64,000 nt of DNA from Cupriavidus necator (GTDB lineage: Bacteria; Pseudomonadota; Gammaproteobacteria; Burkholderiales; Burkholderiaceae), in contig NZ_SROX01000019.1 of the NCBI RefSeq assembly GCF_013141915.1, forward strand, positions 1 through 64,000, read 5' to 3'. The notes below the pieces were generated by a model. The model saw only the letters and a list, made by a program, of their open reading frames with translations. It made no database searches and was not told the origin of the DNA. The position numbers and the translations under genes are program-made. Positions 44,726 to 52,709 of this stretch are shown one piece after another (within the stretch, counting starts at the first letter, position 1; every line of letters begins with the position of its first letter).

Positions 44726-46012
44726 ATGCTCGCAATCCCTACCCCAGGCGCCATCGACGGCGCTTCCAGCCTCTACAGCCGGATCAACTGGCGCCTGTTG
44801 CCCTTCCTGCTGGTCTGCTACCTGTTCGCCTACCTGGACCGGGTCAACGTCGGCTTTGCCAAGCTGCAGATGCAGAGCGAGCTGGGCTTTTCCGACGCGG
44901 CCTACGGCGTGGGTGCCGGGATCTTCTTCCTGGGCTATGTGCTGTTCGAGCTGCCGAGCAACCTGATGCTGCCCCGGGTCGGCGCCCGCAAGACCTTCAG
45001 CCGCATCCTGGTGCTGTGGGGCATCACATCGGCCTGCATGGTGTTCGTGCGCGACGTGCCGACGTTCTACGCGATGCGCTTCCTGCTCGGCGTGTTCGAG
45101 GCCGGCTTCGCGCCCGGCATGATCTATTACCTGTCGTGCTGGTACGGCCCACAACGGATGGCGCGCGCGATCGCCATCGTCTTCCTGGCGGGACCGCTCG
45201 GCGGCATTGTCGGCGGCCCGGTGTCGGCGTGGCTGATGACCGCGCTGGCCGGCCAGGGCGGGTTGTCCGGCTGGCAATGGATGTTCCTGGTCGAGGGCCT
45301 GCCTTGCGTCCTGCTGGGCCTGCTGGCGCTGTCGCTGGTGCCGGACCGCCCGGCGCAGGCGAGCTGGCTGAGCGATGCGGACCGGCGGCTGCTGGCAAGC
45401 GAACTGGGACCGGTGGCGGCGCACAAGCATGGCTTCAGCGCGGTGGCCCGGGACCCGCGCGTCTATGTGCTCGCGCTGGCCTACTTCTGCATCATCGCCG
45501 CCATCTACGCCATCAGCTTCTGGCTGCCGACCATGATCAAGGCGCAGGGCGTGGACGATACCGTGCGGCTCGGCTGGTATGCGGCCATCCCCTACGTGGC
45601 CGCCGCGTTCGGCATGTACTACATGGGCCGCAAGTCCGACCGCTCGGGCGAACGGCGCCTGCACTGCGCCGTGCCCGCGCTTGCGGCGGCCGTGCTGCTG
45701 GCGGCCTCGGTCCTGGCGGATGGCCACCTGGTGGCGACTCTGGTCCTGCTGACCTTCGCCACCATGGCGCTGTGGATGGCCTACACCGTGTTCTGGGCCA
45801 TGCCGGCCGAGTACATCAAGGGCCCCGCGGCGGCCGGCGGCATTGCACTGATCAATACCATTGGCCTGTCGGGAGGCTTCTGGGGCCCGGCCACCATCGG
45901 CTGGACCAAGACCGCGACCGGCAATCTCCATCTCGGCGTGCTGCTGATGGCCGCGCTGCCGCTGCTCGCGGCCCTGATCCTGCTCGCCAGCAAGCAGCGC
46001 GCGCGCCGCTGA
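44726..46012 (+). CDS. MFS transporter, anion:cation symporter (ACS) family
   Basis: 428-residue inner-membrane permease with 12 predicted helices. The first loop motif DRVNVGFAKLQM and the FELPSNLMLPRVGARKTFSRIL region are classical for ACS-family (phthalate/4-hydroxyphenylacetate/hexuronate-type) proton symporters of organic anions. ATG 44726 with GGAGACAG upstream starts just before SRINWRLLPFLLVCYLFAYLDR. 74 bases upstream of the creatininase-family gene and in the same direction, so it probably imports that enzyme's substrate. Confidence 0.88.
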   Translation: MLAIPTPGAIDGASSLYSRINWRLLPFLLVCYLFAYLDRVNVGFAKLQMQSELGFSDAAYGVGAGIFFLGYVLFELPSNLMLPRVGARKTFSRILVLWGITSACMVFVRDVPTFYAMRFLLGVFEAGFAPGMIYYLSCWYGPQRMARAIAIVFLAGPLGGIVGGPVSAWLMTALAGQGGLSGWQWMFLVEGLPCVLLGLLALSLVPDRPAQASWLSDADRRLLASELGPVAAHKHGFSAVARDPRVYVLALAYFCIIAAIYAISFWLPTMIKAQGVDDTVRLGWYAAIPYVAAAFGMYYMGRKSDRSGERRLHCAVPALAAAVLLAASVLADGHLVATLVLLTFATMALWMAYTVFWAMPAEYIKGPAAAGGIALINTIGLSGGFWGPATIGWTKTATGNLHLGVLLMAALPLLAALILLASKQRARR

Positions 46013-46086
46013 CGCGGCATCGTGCGCGCCATACCGCGGATCGCGCTGCACCGCGACCGCGCCAACTGACCAACCAAGGAGTTCCC

Positions 46087-46836
46087 GTGCAACTGCATCT
46101 TTCAACCTGGGCCGAAGTCGAGCAATACCTGACCCGCAGCCGCACCATCGTGGTCCCCATCGGCTCGAACGAACAACATGGCCCGACCGGGCTGCTCGGC
46201 ACCGACTGGCTGTGCCCGCAGATCATCGCGCACGAGGCGGAGCAGCACGCCGATATCCTGGTGGCGCCGACCTTCAATATCGGCATGGCGCAGCATCACC
46301 TGGCGTTCGCCGGCACGATTTCGCTGCGTCCTTCGACTTTCATGGCCGCGATCGGGGACTGGGTACGCTCGCTCGCCGGACACGGCTTCGAAAAGATCCT
46401 GTTCCTGAACGGCCATGGCGGCAATGTCGCGTCGATCGACGCCGCCTTCTCCGAGCTCTACGCCGAAGCCAGCTTTGCCCGGCGCCGCGCCGGCTTTGCG
46501 CTGAAGCTGTGCAACTGGTGGGATCTGGCGGGCGTGGGCGAACTGGCGCGCGACCAGTTCCCGACCGGCCACGGTTCGCATGCCACACCCTCGGAAATCG
46601 CGATCACGCAGTGGGCCCTGCCGCAGACGCGCAAAGCCGCCGACTATGCGCCCCGGATCGCCCCCACCGGCCCGATCCGCGAGGCGCTGGACTTCCGCGC
46701 GCGCTATCCGGATGGCCGCATCGGCTCGGACCCGGGCCTGGCAACGCCCGACAAGGGCGCGGCGCTGGTCCGGCTGGCAGCGCAAAGCCTGGTGCAGGAG
46801 CTGGACGCGTTCAGCCGCGAGCCCATGCCGGCGTGA
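46087..46836 (+). CDS. creatininase family amidohydrolase
   Basis: 249-residue metal-dependent hydrolase of the creatininase/MftE/FAPy-deformylase superfamily. Metal-binding and catalytic segments are present: IGSNEQHGPTGLLGTDWL (Glu and His), APTFNIGMAQHHLAFAGTISLR, FLNGHGGNVASI and the later HGSHATPSEIAITQ. Members open cyclic amides or deformylate; true creatininase is only one subgroup. The start is GTG 46087, with AAGGAG six bases upstream. It is placed between an ACS transporter and a RidA-like gene, so a small imported cyclic or amide compound is the expected substrate. Confidence 0.9.
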   Translation: MQLHLSTWAEVEQYLTRSRTIVVPIGSNEQHGPTGLLGTDWLCPQIIAHEAEQHADILVAPTFNIGMAQHHLAFAGTISLRPSTFMAAIGDWVRSLAGHGFEKILFLNGHGGNVASIDAAFSELYAEASFARRRAGFALKLCNWWDLAGVGELARDQFPTGHGSHATPSEIAITQWALPQTRKAADYAPRIAPTGPIREALDFRARYPDGRIGSDPGLATPDKGAALVRLAAQSLVQELDAFSREPMPA

Positions 46837-47059
46837 TGTGGCGGCGGCAATACTGGCGCTGGCCGCGGCGGGCTCGGGATTGATTACGCCATGTATCAAT
46901 CGCTGTTCCCGCTGATGGCTTTATCGCGTGTCGGCGGCGCCTTAGAGTCCGTCGCATGGGGCACGGCAAGCGGACGCGACCTGCGCTTCGCGCCGTCCCC
47001 GATGCAGCGGCCGGCACCCGCCGTGCCCCTTGCGAGCCATCCTCGATCGGAGAGCCACT

Positions 47060-47524
47060 ATGTCTGTCCTGCAACGACTCGCGGCGCGCGGCATGGCGCT
47101 GCCGCCGCCGCCTCAACCCTTGGGCAGCTATACCGCGGTCAGCCAGGCCGCAGACCTGCTGTTCATTTCCGGGCAGTTGCCGCTGCAGGATGGCAAGGTG
47201 CTCTGGCAAGGCCAGGTCGGCAACGATCTGACCGTCGACGAAGGCAGGCGTGCCGCCGAACTGGCGGCGCTCAATGTGCTGGCGCAGATTGATGCCTATC
47301 TGGGTGGCTTTGCGCGGCTGGACCACATCGTGCGGGTCGATGGCCACATTGCCAGCGCGCCGGGCTGGTTCGCGCAACCCGCGGTGCTGGACGCGGCCTC
47401 GGAGCTGTTCCGCGACGTGCTGGCAGAAAAGGCCGGCCACGCGCGGACCATCTCTTCGCACTTCCAGCAGCCGGGCAACGCGGCCGTGATCCTGGTGGTC
47501 ATCGCCCAGATCCGGCCGGCATGA
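47060..47524 (+). CDS. RidA (YjgF/YER057c/UK114) family protein
   Basis: 154-residue trimeric RidA-fold protein. Seen: PLGSYTAVSQAADLLFISGQLPLQDGKVLWQGQVG, EGRRAAELAALNVLAQIDAYLGG and the C-terminal GHARTISSHFQQPGNAAVILVVIAQI. RidA proteins hydrolyse reactive enamine/imine intermediates; some paralogues act in specific amide or pyrimidine catabolic routes. This one belongs to the longer Atu1953-like subgroup rather than canonical RidA. ATG 47060 follows CGGAGAG. A 223-base gap separates it from the creatininase-family gene, so co-transcription is likely but not certain. Confidence 0.85.
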   Translation: MSVLQRLAARGMALPPPPQPLGSYTAVSQAADLLFISGQLPLQDGKVLWQGQVGNDLTVDEGRRAAELAALNVLAQIDAYLGGFARLDHIVRVDGHIASAPGWFAQPAVLDAASELFRDVLAEKAGHARTISSHFQQPGNAAVILVVIAQIRPA

Positions 47525-47555
47525 GCCCATCGTGCGGACGGCGCAAGCTGTCTTG

Positions 47556-48467
47556 CTACGCGGAAAATTTCTCGAGCAGGAAATCAACCAAGACCCGCAC
47601 CCGGCGCGTGACATGGCGCGCGGACGGGTAAAGCAGCACGAACGGGCGCGCGCTGCCGCCGTATTCGCGCAGCACTTCCACCAGCGTCCCGTCGCGCAGG
47701 TCCTGTTCCACGACGAAGCGATAGGTCTGGAACAGGCCGGCGCCGGCGCGCACCAGCGTGGCACCGCCGAGGATATCTTCCGAGGCCGTGTACGAGCCGG
47801 TCGTCACGATATCGGTTTCGGTGCCGCCGACCCGCAGCGTCCAGGGAATCCGGCGCCCGCTGCTGGGGCGCTCGAACTGGATGCATTCATGCCGCAGCAG
47901 GTCCTCCGGGGATTGCGGCGTGCCGGCCTGGCGCAGGTAGCCGGGCGTTGCCACGACCACCAGTTCGGCATCCTCCAGCTTGCGCGCGATCAGGTTGGAG
48001 TCATCCGGCGCGCGCCCGCGCACGCTGAGATCATAGGTGTCATCGGCGAAATCCACATTGCGGTTGCTGATGTGCACGTCGATGCGGACCTCCGGGTACA
48101 GGGCCCGGAATGCCGGCAGTACCGGCAGTACGCGATAGTGGGCATAGGGCGTGGGCAGGCTGATCCGCAGCCGCCCCGCCGGCGCCGTGCGCTGGCCGCC
48201 GATCTGGCGCTCGGCATCGACCAGCTGCGCCAGCGCCACGCGGCTCTGCTCGAAGTACAAGCGGCCTTCGTCGGTCAGGCGGATCTGCCGCGTGGTGCGC
48301 ACGAACAGCCGGACCCCGAGCCGCTCCTCCAGTCTTTGCACCGTGCGGCTGACCGCGGGCGGGGTCACGCCGGCGGCGACCGCGGCCGCGGTAAAGCTGC
48401 CCAGTTCCGCAGCCAGGCAGAACAGTTCGATGCTGCCGAGCTGAAGGTCATCGAATTGCCGTTTCAT
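47556..48467 (-). CDS. LysR family regulator
   Basis: 303-residue LysR protein of the CrgA/AaeR-like group: helix-turn-helix LGSIELFCLAAELGSFTAAAVAAGVTPPAVSRTVQRLEERLGVRLFVRTTRQIRLTDEG, then effector domain (GRLRISLPTPYAHYRVLPVLPAF, VDLSVRGRAPDDSNLIARKL). ATG 48467 has AAGGGAAG upstream. Divergent from the SDR gene at 48717 with a perfect inverted repeat in between; that is the likely target. Ligand unknown. Confidence 0.92.
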   Translation of the reverse strand: MKRQFDDLQLGSIELFCLAAELGSFTAAAVAAGVTPPAVSRTVQRLEERLGVRLFVRTTRQIRLTDEGRLYFEQSRVALAQLVDAERQIGGQRTAPAGRLRISLPTPYAHYRVLPVLPAFRALYPEVRIDVHISNRNVDFADDTYDLSVRGRAPDDSNLIARKLEDAELVVVATPGYLRQAGTPQSPEDLLRHECIQFERPSSGRRIPWTLRVGGTETDIVTTGSYTASEDILGGATLVRAGAGLFQTYRFVVEQDLRDGTLVEVLREYGGSARPFVLLYPSARHVTRRVRVLVDFLLEKFSA

Positions 48468-48636
48468 CGCTTCCCTTGCTGGTGACGGACCATCGCCCGC
48501 TATGCCGGACAGTCGCCATCATAGGTGCGCGCCGGGATGAAGTCGACCACGGCGGGGCCGGCCCCGTGCAGACCCGGCGCATTCGTACTCGCCGCGCATA
48601 ACTGTTTGTCCGGCCAGGGCCTTCGAAGGGCCGGGC

Positions 48637-48657
48637 GGATTCCCTAGAGTGGAATCC
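48637..48657. promoter_or_regulatory. inverted repeat in the LysR-SDR intergenic region
   Basis: GGATTCC-CTAGAGT-GGAATCC, perfect 7-base arms around a 7-base centre, 60-80 bases before the SDR start. Just upstream is the palindrome CCTTCGAAGG (48620-48629). The former is a plausible binding site for the divergently encoded LysR protein. Confidence 0.5.
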
Positions 48658-48716
48658 ATCGGCGCCGCCGGCCCGATCGGCAAGCTAGCCGGCCCCCACC
48701 TACATCGAGGTAAATC

Positions 48717-49427
48717 ATGAGTGCAGCCCAGAAAGTCATCGTCATCACAGGCGCATCGCAAGGCATTGGCGCAGAACTGGTCAAGGCCTTCCGCGAACGC
48801 GGCCATCGCGTCGTCGCCACGGCGCGCAGCATCCGCCCATCCGACGACCCGGACCTGCTGGCAGTTGCCGGCGATCTCGCCGACCCGGGCACGGCGCGCC
48901 GCGTTATCGCCGCAGCCATGGCGAAGTTCGGCCGCGTCGATACGCTGGTCAACAACGCCGGCATCTTCGTCGCCAAGCCGTTCACCCGCTATACCGACGC
49001 GGACTACGCGGCGGTCACGGGCATCAACCTGACGGGGTTCTTCCATATCACGCAACTGGCCATCGCCGAGATGGAAAAGCAGCGCAGCGGCCACGTTGTC
49101 AGCATCACCACCAGCCTGGTCGACCATGCCATCAGCGGGGTGCCATCGGTACTGGCATCGCTGACCAAGGGCGGGCTCAATGCGGCGACCCGATCGCTGG
49201 CGATCGAGTATGCGCGGACCGGCATCCGCGCCAATGCGGTCTCGCCCGGCATCATCAAGTCGCCGATGCACGCACCGGAAACCCACGAGGCACTTGGCGC
49301 GCTGCACCCGATGGGCCATATGGGCGAGATGCGCGACATCGTCGATGCCGTGCTTTATCTTGATGCGGCGCCCTTCGTTACCGGGGAAATCCTGCACGTC
49401 GACGGCGGGCAGAGCGCCGGTCATTGA
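48717..49427 (+). CDS. short-chain dehydrogenase/reductase
   Basis: 236-residue classical SDR. NAD(P)-binding TGASQGIGAELVKAF near the start with Arg residues after beta-2 (ARSIRPSD) favouring NADP, NNAG in LVNNAGIFV, and a C-terminal IKSPMHAPETHEALG substrate loop. The usual Ser-Tyr-x-x-x-Lys catalytic centre is altered: where YxxxK is expected the sequence reads VLASLTKGG, so Lys is present but Tyr is not. ATG 48717 has GAGG upstream. Divergent from a LysR gene that probably controls it. Substrate unknown; the missing Tyr makes standard ketoreductase activity doubtful. Confidence 0.88.
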   Translation: MSAAQKVIVITGASQGIGAELVKAFRERGHRVVATARSIRPSDDPDLLAVAGDLADPGTARRVIAAAMAKFGRVDTLVNNAGIFVAKPFTRYTDADYAAVTGINLTGFFHITQLAIAEMEKQRSGHVVSITTSLVDHAISGVPSVLASLTKGGLNAATRSLAIEYARTGIRANAVSPGIIKSPMHAPETHEALGALHPMGHMGEMRDIVDAVLYLDAAPFVTGEILHVDGGQSAGH

Positions 49428-49514
49428 GGCCATGGCGTGCAACGGCGGCAGCGTGCGCGTGCCGCCGTGCCGATCTACCAGACGGGACTGCCATGCCGCG
49501 AGCCGCCCCTTGCT

Positions 49515-49934
49515 TCAGACCAGGTTGGTCTCGACGTGAATGTTGGCACGCAATGCCTTGGAGTACGGACAGGTCTGGTGCGCGGTATCGACCAGTGCCT
49601 GTGCCACCGCGCGCTCGATGCCGGGGATCCGGACGTTGAGCCGCGCCTGCAGCAGGTAGGCTTCGCCAGCCCTGCCCAGGTCGACCTCTGCGTCGACCGA
49701 CAGGTCGGGCGGCAGGCCGACGCTCATCTTGCCGGCGGCGAGCCCGAGCGCGCCGATAAAGCATGCCGACCAGCCCGCCGCCAGCAGTTGCTCCGGGTTG
49801 GTGCCGGCGCCCCGGGAGCCCGGCGACGACAAGCGCACGTTCAGGCGGCCGTCGTCGCTGCGGGCCTCGCCGTCGCGGCCGCCCGCGGTGATATGGACCT
49901 TGCCGGTGTACAGCACTTTCTCGATGCGCGTCAT
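49515..49934 (-). CDS. ohr: organic hydroperoxide resistance protein (Ohr)
   Basis: 139-residue Ohr-subfamily peroxidase that reduces fatty-acid and organic hydroperoxides using a reactive Cys and, typically, lipoylated partners as reductant. Hallmarks: VLYTGKVHITAGGRDGEARSDDG, GTNPEQLLAAGWSACF with the peroxidatic Cys, and HQTCPYSKALRANI with the resolving Cys. ATG 49934 has AGGAACAAG upstream. No ohrR repressor gene adjoins. The small exported repeat protein lies 66 bases upstream on the same strand and may be co-transcribed. Confidence 0.93.
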   Translation of the reverse strand: MTRIEKVLYTGKVHITAGGRDGEARSDDGRLNVRLSSPGSRGAGTNPEQLLAAGWSACFIGALGLAAGKMSVGLPPDLSVDAEVDLGRAGEAYLLQARLNVRIPGIERAVAQALVDTAHQTCPYSKALRANIHVETNLV

Positions 49935-50000
49935 GTCTTGTTCCTGGTGGGTGGTGTTGCGGTGGATGAGGAAAGCCAGCGCGTCGCCGGCCGGCACGCC

Positions 50001-50351
50001 TTACGCGTAGGCGCCGTCGAGATAGGGGTCGACGCTGCGCGACGGGTCCGCCGAGACGCCGCTGCGGTCGAGCCCCGCCACGGAACGGGCGCCGTCGGTA
50101 AAGGGATCGACGTTGCGGGCACCGTCGCTGTACGGGTCGACGCTGCGGGCGCCGTCGCTGTATGGGCTGCGCGTGTCCTGGATGGAGCGCGCGCCTTCGC
50201 TGTACGGGTCACGTGCATCCGCCACGGCGCGGGCGCCGTCGGTGAACGGGTCGCGTGCGCCTGCGGCAGACAGGCTGGCGGCCTGGGCGCCGGCAGCTGC
50301 GGCGGCGAGGGCCAGGGCGAGGACAACACGGCGGGCGATTTGGGTAGTCAT
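50001..50351 (-). CDS. small exported protein with DPYSDGAR repeats
   Basis: 116 residues. Sec signal peptide (IARRVVLALALAAAAAGAQAA), then a mature part almost entirely built of a short repeat: DPFTDGAR, DPYSEGAR, SPYSDGAR, DPYSDGAR, DPFTDGAR, and a terminal DPYLDGAY, each followed by two to six variable residues. Low complexity, acidic/basic alternating, no cysteine. ATG 50351 follows AAGGAAAC. The repeat unit is well known in small hypothetical proteins of Cupriavidus and Burkholderia, but no function is established. Disordered periplasmic or surface protein is the best description. Confidence 0.78.
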   Translation of the reverse strand: MTTQIARRVVLALALAAAAAGAQAASLSAAGARDPFTDGARAVADARDPYSEGARSIQDTRSPYSDGARSVDPYSDGARNVDPFTDGARSVAGLDRSGVSADPSRSVDPYLDGAYA

Positions 50352-50613
50352 GATCGGTTTCCTTAAAGTTCGCGTTGAGGGTTTAGCGGGCCGGCTTCGC
50401 TTTCGGGTTATCCGGCGCGCGGCCACGGAACGTATTTAAGGCGACCGGTGTATCGGCCATGTAGCCGATGCAGGCCGACTTTGTCAGCCGCCGTGTCGTA
50501 CCGCAGGCGAGATACAAAGCGGTACAAAGCGGCGGGCGCGACGCGCGCCGGCGGCGTGGCAAAGGCCGGTCCGTACGCCGGCTGCACGCTCCGGCGCGCC
50601 GTGGTCGAGGCGG

Positions 50614-51573
50614 CTAGCCGATGGCCGCGCCCTGCGCGGGCCCCAGGCGCGCCACTTCCTCACGCAGGCTGCGCACGAACGCATGCACCACCTCGCCCGC
50701 CCCGCCCTGGCGCCATACCGCGCCGACCGGCCCGAACGATTCGGCGTCGGCCACCGGCAGCACCCGCAGCAGTCCCAGTGCTTCCAGATGGCGCGCCATG
50801 GCGCCGGAACAGACCCCGATGTAATCGGTGCCGCGCAACACCGCCTCCAGCGTCAGCACCGAACCGGTTTCCACGCGCGGCTGCAGCCCGGCCGCGCCGC
50901 GCTCGAGCAGCACCGTGTCGAGCCGGGTCCGCATCAGGGTCTCGCGCGGCGGCATCACCCACGGAAAGGCAAACAGGTCGCGCCAGGCGATGCGCTGGCG
51001 CCCGGCCAGCGGATGATGCCGTGCCACCACCACGCCGATGCCATCCTCGAACAGCACCTCGTGCGCCAGGTGCGGCCCGTAGGCACGCGCGTCGAGGGAG
51101 CCGACGATGACGTCGTAGTCGCGCCGCTCGAGCCGCTCCAGCAAGGTGTTGAAGACGCCTTCCGTGACCTCGATCTGCACGTTGGGCTGCGCCTGCTGGA
51201 AGCTGACGATGGCGCGCGGCACCAGCTGCGCCACGCCGGCAAAGACGCTGCCCACATGCAGCCGCGCCACCGCGCCCTTGGCAATCGAGCCCAGCTCTTC
51301 ATGGGCGCGCGAGACCTCGCCCAGCACACGGACCGCCAGCTTGCGCACCGCTTCGCCGGCCGGCGTGAGCTGCAGCCGGCGCCCGCGCACCAGCAGCCGC
51401 GCGCCCGCCAGCGCTTCCATCTCGCCCAGCCAGTGCGACATCGCCGACTGTGTCATGTGCAGCCGCTGCGCCGCCGCGGACAGGGTCCCGGCATCCAGCA
51501 GGATCAGGAAGGATTCGAGATGGCGCATGCGCAACCGGCGCGCCCAGGCCACGCTATCCGCAGGTTCTGTCAT
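50614..51573 (-). CDS. LysR family regulator
   Basis: 319-residue LysR protein: helix-turn-helix RHLESFLILLDAGTLSAAAQRLHMTQSAMSHWLGEMEALAGARLLVRG, then effector domain of the GbpR/CbbR-like type (GSVFAGVAQLVPRAIVSFQQAQP, DYDVIVGSLDARAYGPHL). ATG 51573 is used though its ribosome site is weak. It is divergent, by 121 bases, from a Bug receptor and gamma-glutamyltransferase pair that it probably controls. Confidence 0.9.
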   Translation of the reverse strand: MTEPADSVAWARRLRMRHLESFLILLDAGTLSAAAQRLHMTQSAMSHWLGEMEALAGARLLVRGRRLQLTPAGEAVRKLAVRVLGEVSRAHEELGSIAKGAVARLHVGSVFAGVAQLVPRAIVSFQQAQPNVQIEVTEGVFNTLLERLERRDYDVIVGSLDARAYGPHLAHEVLFEDGIGVVVARHHPLAGRQRIAWRDLFAFPWVMPPRETLMRTRLDTVLLERGAAGLQPRVETGSVLTLEAVLRGTDYIGVCSGAMARHLEALGLLRVLPVADAESFGPVGAVWRQGGAGEVVHAFVRSLREEVARLGPAQGAAIG

Positions 51574-51694
51574 GAGCGTTTACTAATACATCCATCGGAA
51601 CAATTCACTGGCGCTCATGGTAAGCCAATTCAATAATGCGCAGGAGTTCCTCGGCTTTCTCAGCTTCCTCACATTGTTCTCAGGCTTTTCACCT

Positions 51695-52678
51695 ATGAAG
51701 AAACTCTCAGTTGTTTCGTACCTGGCCGTGGCGGCGGCTGGCCTGGGCCTGGCCCTGCCTGCCTGGAGTTGCGGCGAAGCGGGGTCGAACCGGCCCATCC
51801 GCCTGGTGGTATCCCAGCAAGCCGGCGGCAGCACCGACACCATCGCCCGCATGTGGGCCGAGCATGCCGGCAAGGAACTCGGCACCACGGTGGTGGTGGA
51901 GAACAAGCCCGGCGCCGGCGGCGTCATCGCCGCCAAGTCGGTCCTGGCGCAACCCGCGGACGGCTGCACGCTGTTCCTGGCGGGCGTGTCGCAGATGGTG
52001 CTGAACAAGTTCGCCTACGCGCCGCTGGCCTATTCGCCCGAGAAGGATTTCACGCCGGTCGCGACGCTGACCAACGTGCCGTTCGTGCTGGTGGCCAACC
52101 CGCAGACCGGCTTGCGCACGCTGGACAACCTCACCGAAGCGGCGCGCGCCAAACCGGGCGCGATCAACTTCGCCTCGTCCGGGCTCGGCAATTCGACCCA
52201 TCTGGTGGTGGAGATGCTGCTCAAGCAGCGCGGCCTGCGCATGACCCATGTCCCCTACAAGGGCGAGCCGGATGGCGTGATCGCCACGGTCTCGGGCGAA
52301 ACGCAGGTGATGGCGCCGGTGCTCAGCACCGCATTGCCGCAGATCCGCGCCGGCAAGCTGGTGCCGCTGGTGGTGTTTGCCGCGAAACGCGTGCCAGACC
52401 TGCCGGACGTGCCGGCGGCCCCGGAAATCGGGCTGAAGGGTTTCGAGGATATCGGCTGGTCGGGCATCGCGGCCAAGGCCGGCACGCCGGCCGCCCCGAT
52501 CCGGCGCATGCATGCGGCGACGCAGAAATTCCTGTCGGATCCGGTGGTGGCCGACAAGCTGCGTGCGATGCAAGTCACGCCGATGCCCGGTCCGGTCGGC
52601 AAGCTAGCCGAGCTGACGGCCCGCGACACGGTCAAGTGGAAGGACGCCATCGGCGACCTGAACCTGCGCGCCAACTGA
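51695..52678 (+). CDS. Bug/TctC-type substrate-binding protein
   Basis: 327-residue periplasmic receptor. Signal peptide KKLSVVSYLAVAAAGLGLALPAWS, then SNRPIRLVVSQQAGGSTDTIARMWAEHAG, VVENKPGAGGVIAAKSV, PYKGEPDGVIATVSGETQVMAPV: Bug signatures throughout. ATG 51695 is preferred because it puts the signal peptide first; an upstream ATG at 51617 would add 26 residues. Followed 31 bases later by a gamma-glutamyltransferase, so the ligand may be a gamma-glutamyl compound or its product. That is inference. Confidence 0.9.
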   Translation: MKKLSVVSYLAVAAAGLGLALPAWSCGEAGSNRPIRLVVSQQAGGSTDTIARMWAEHAGKELGTTVVVENKPGAGGVIAAKSVLAQPADGCTLFLAGVSQMVLNKFAYAPLAYSPEKDFTPVATLTNVPFVLVANPQTGLRTLDNLTEAARAKPGAINFASSGLGNSTHLVVEMLLKQRGLRMTHVPYKGEPDGVIATVSGETQVMAPVLSTALPQIRAGKLVPLVVFAAKRVPDLPDVPAAPEIGLKGFEDIGWSGIAAKAGTPAAPIRRMHAATQKFLSDPVVADKLRAMQVTPMPGPVGKLAELTARDTVKWKDAIGDLNLRAN

Positions 52679-52709
52679 AGCCCACGCAACCCTGGACCCC
52701 GAGGTAACA

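Noticed and set aside
43577..46105. 842-residue LysR reading frame running through the MFS gene
   Set aside because: The extension beyond 44494 is antisense to a proven MFS gene and lacks family features; the LysR domain starts at ATG 44494.
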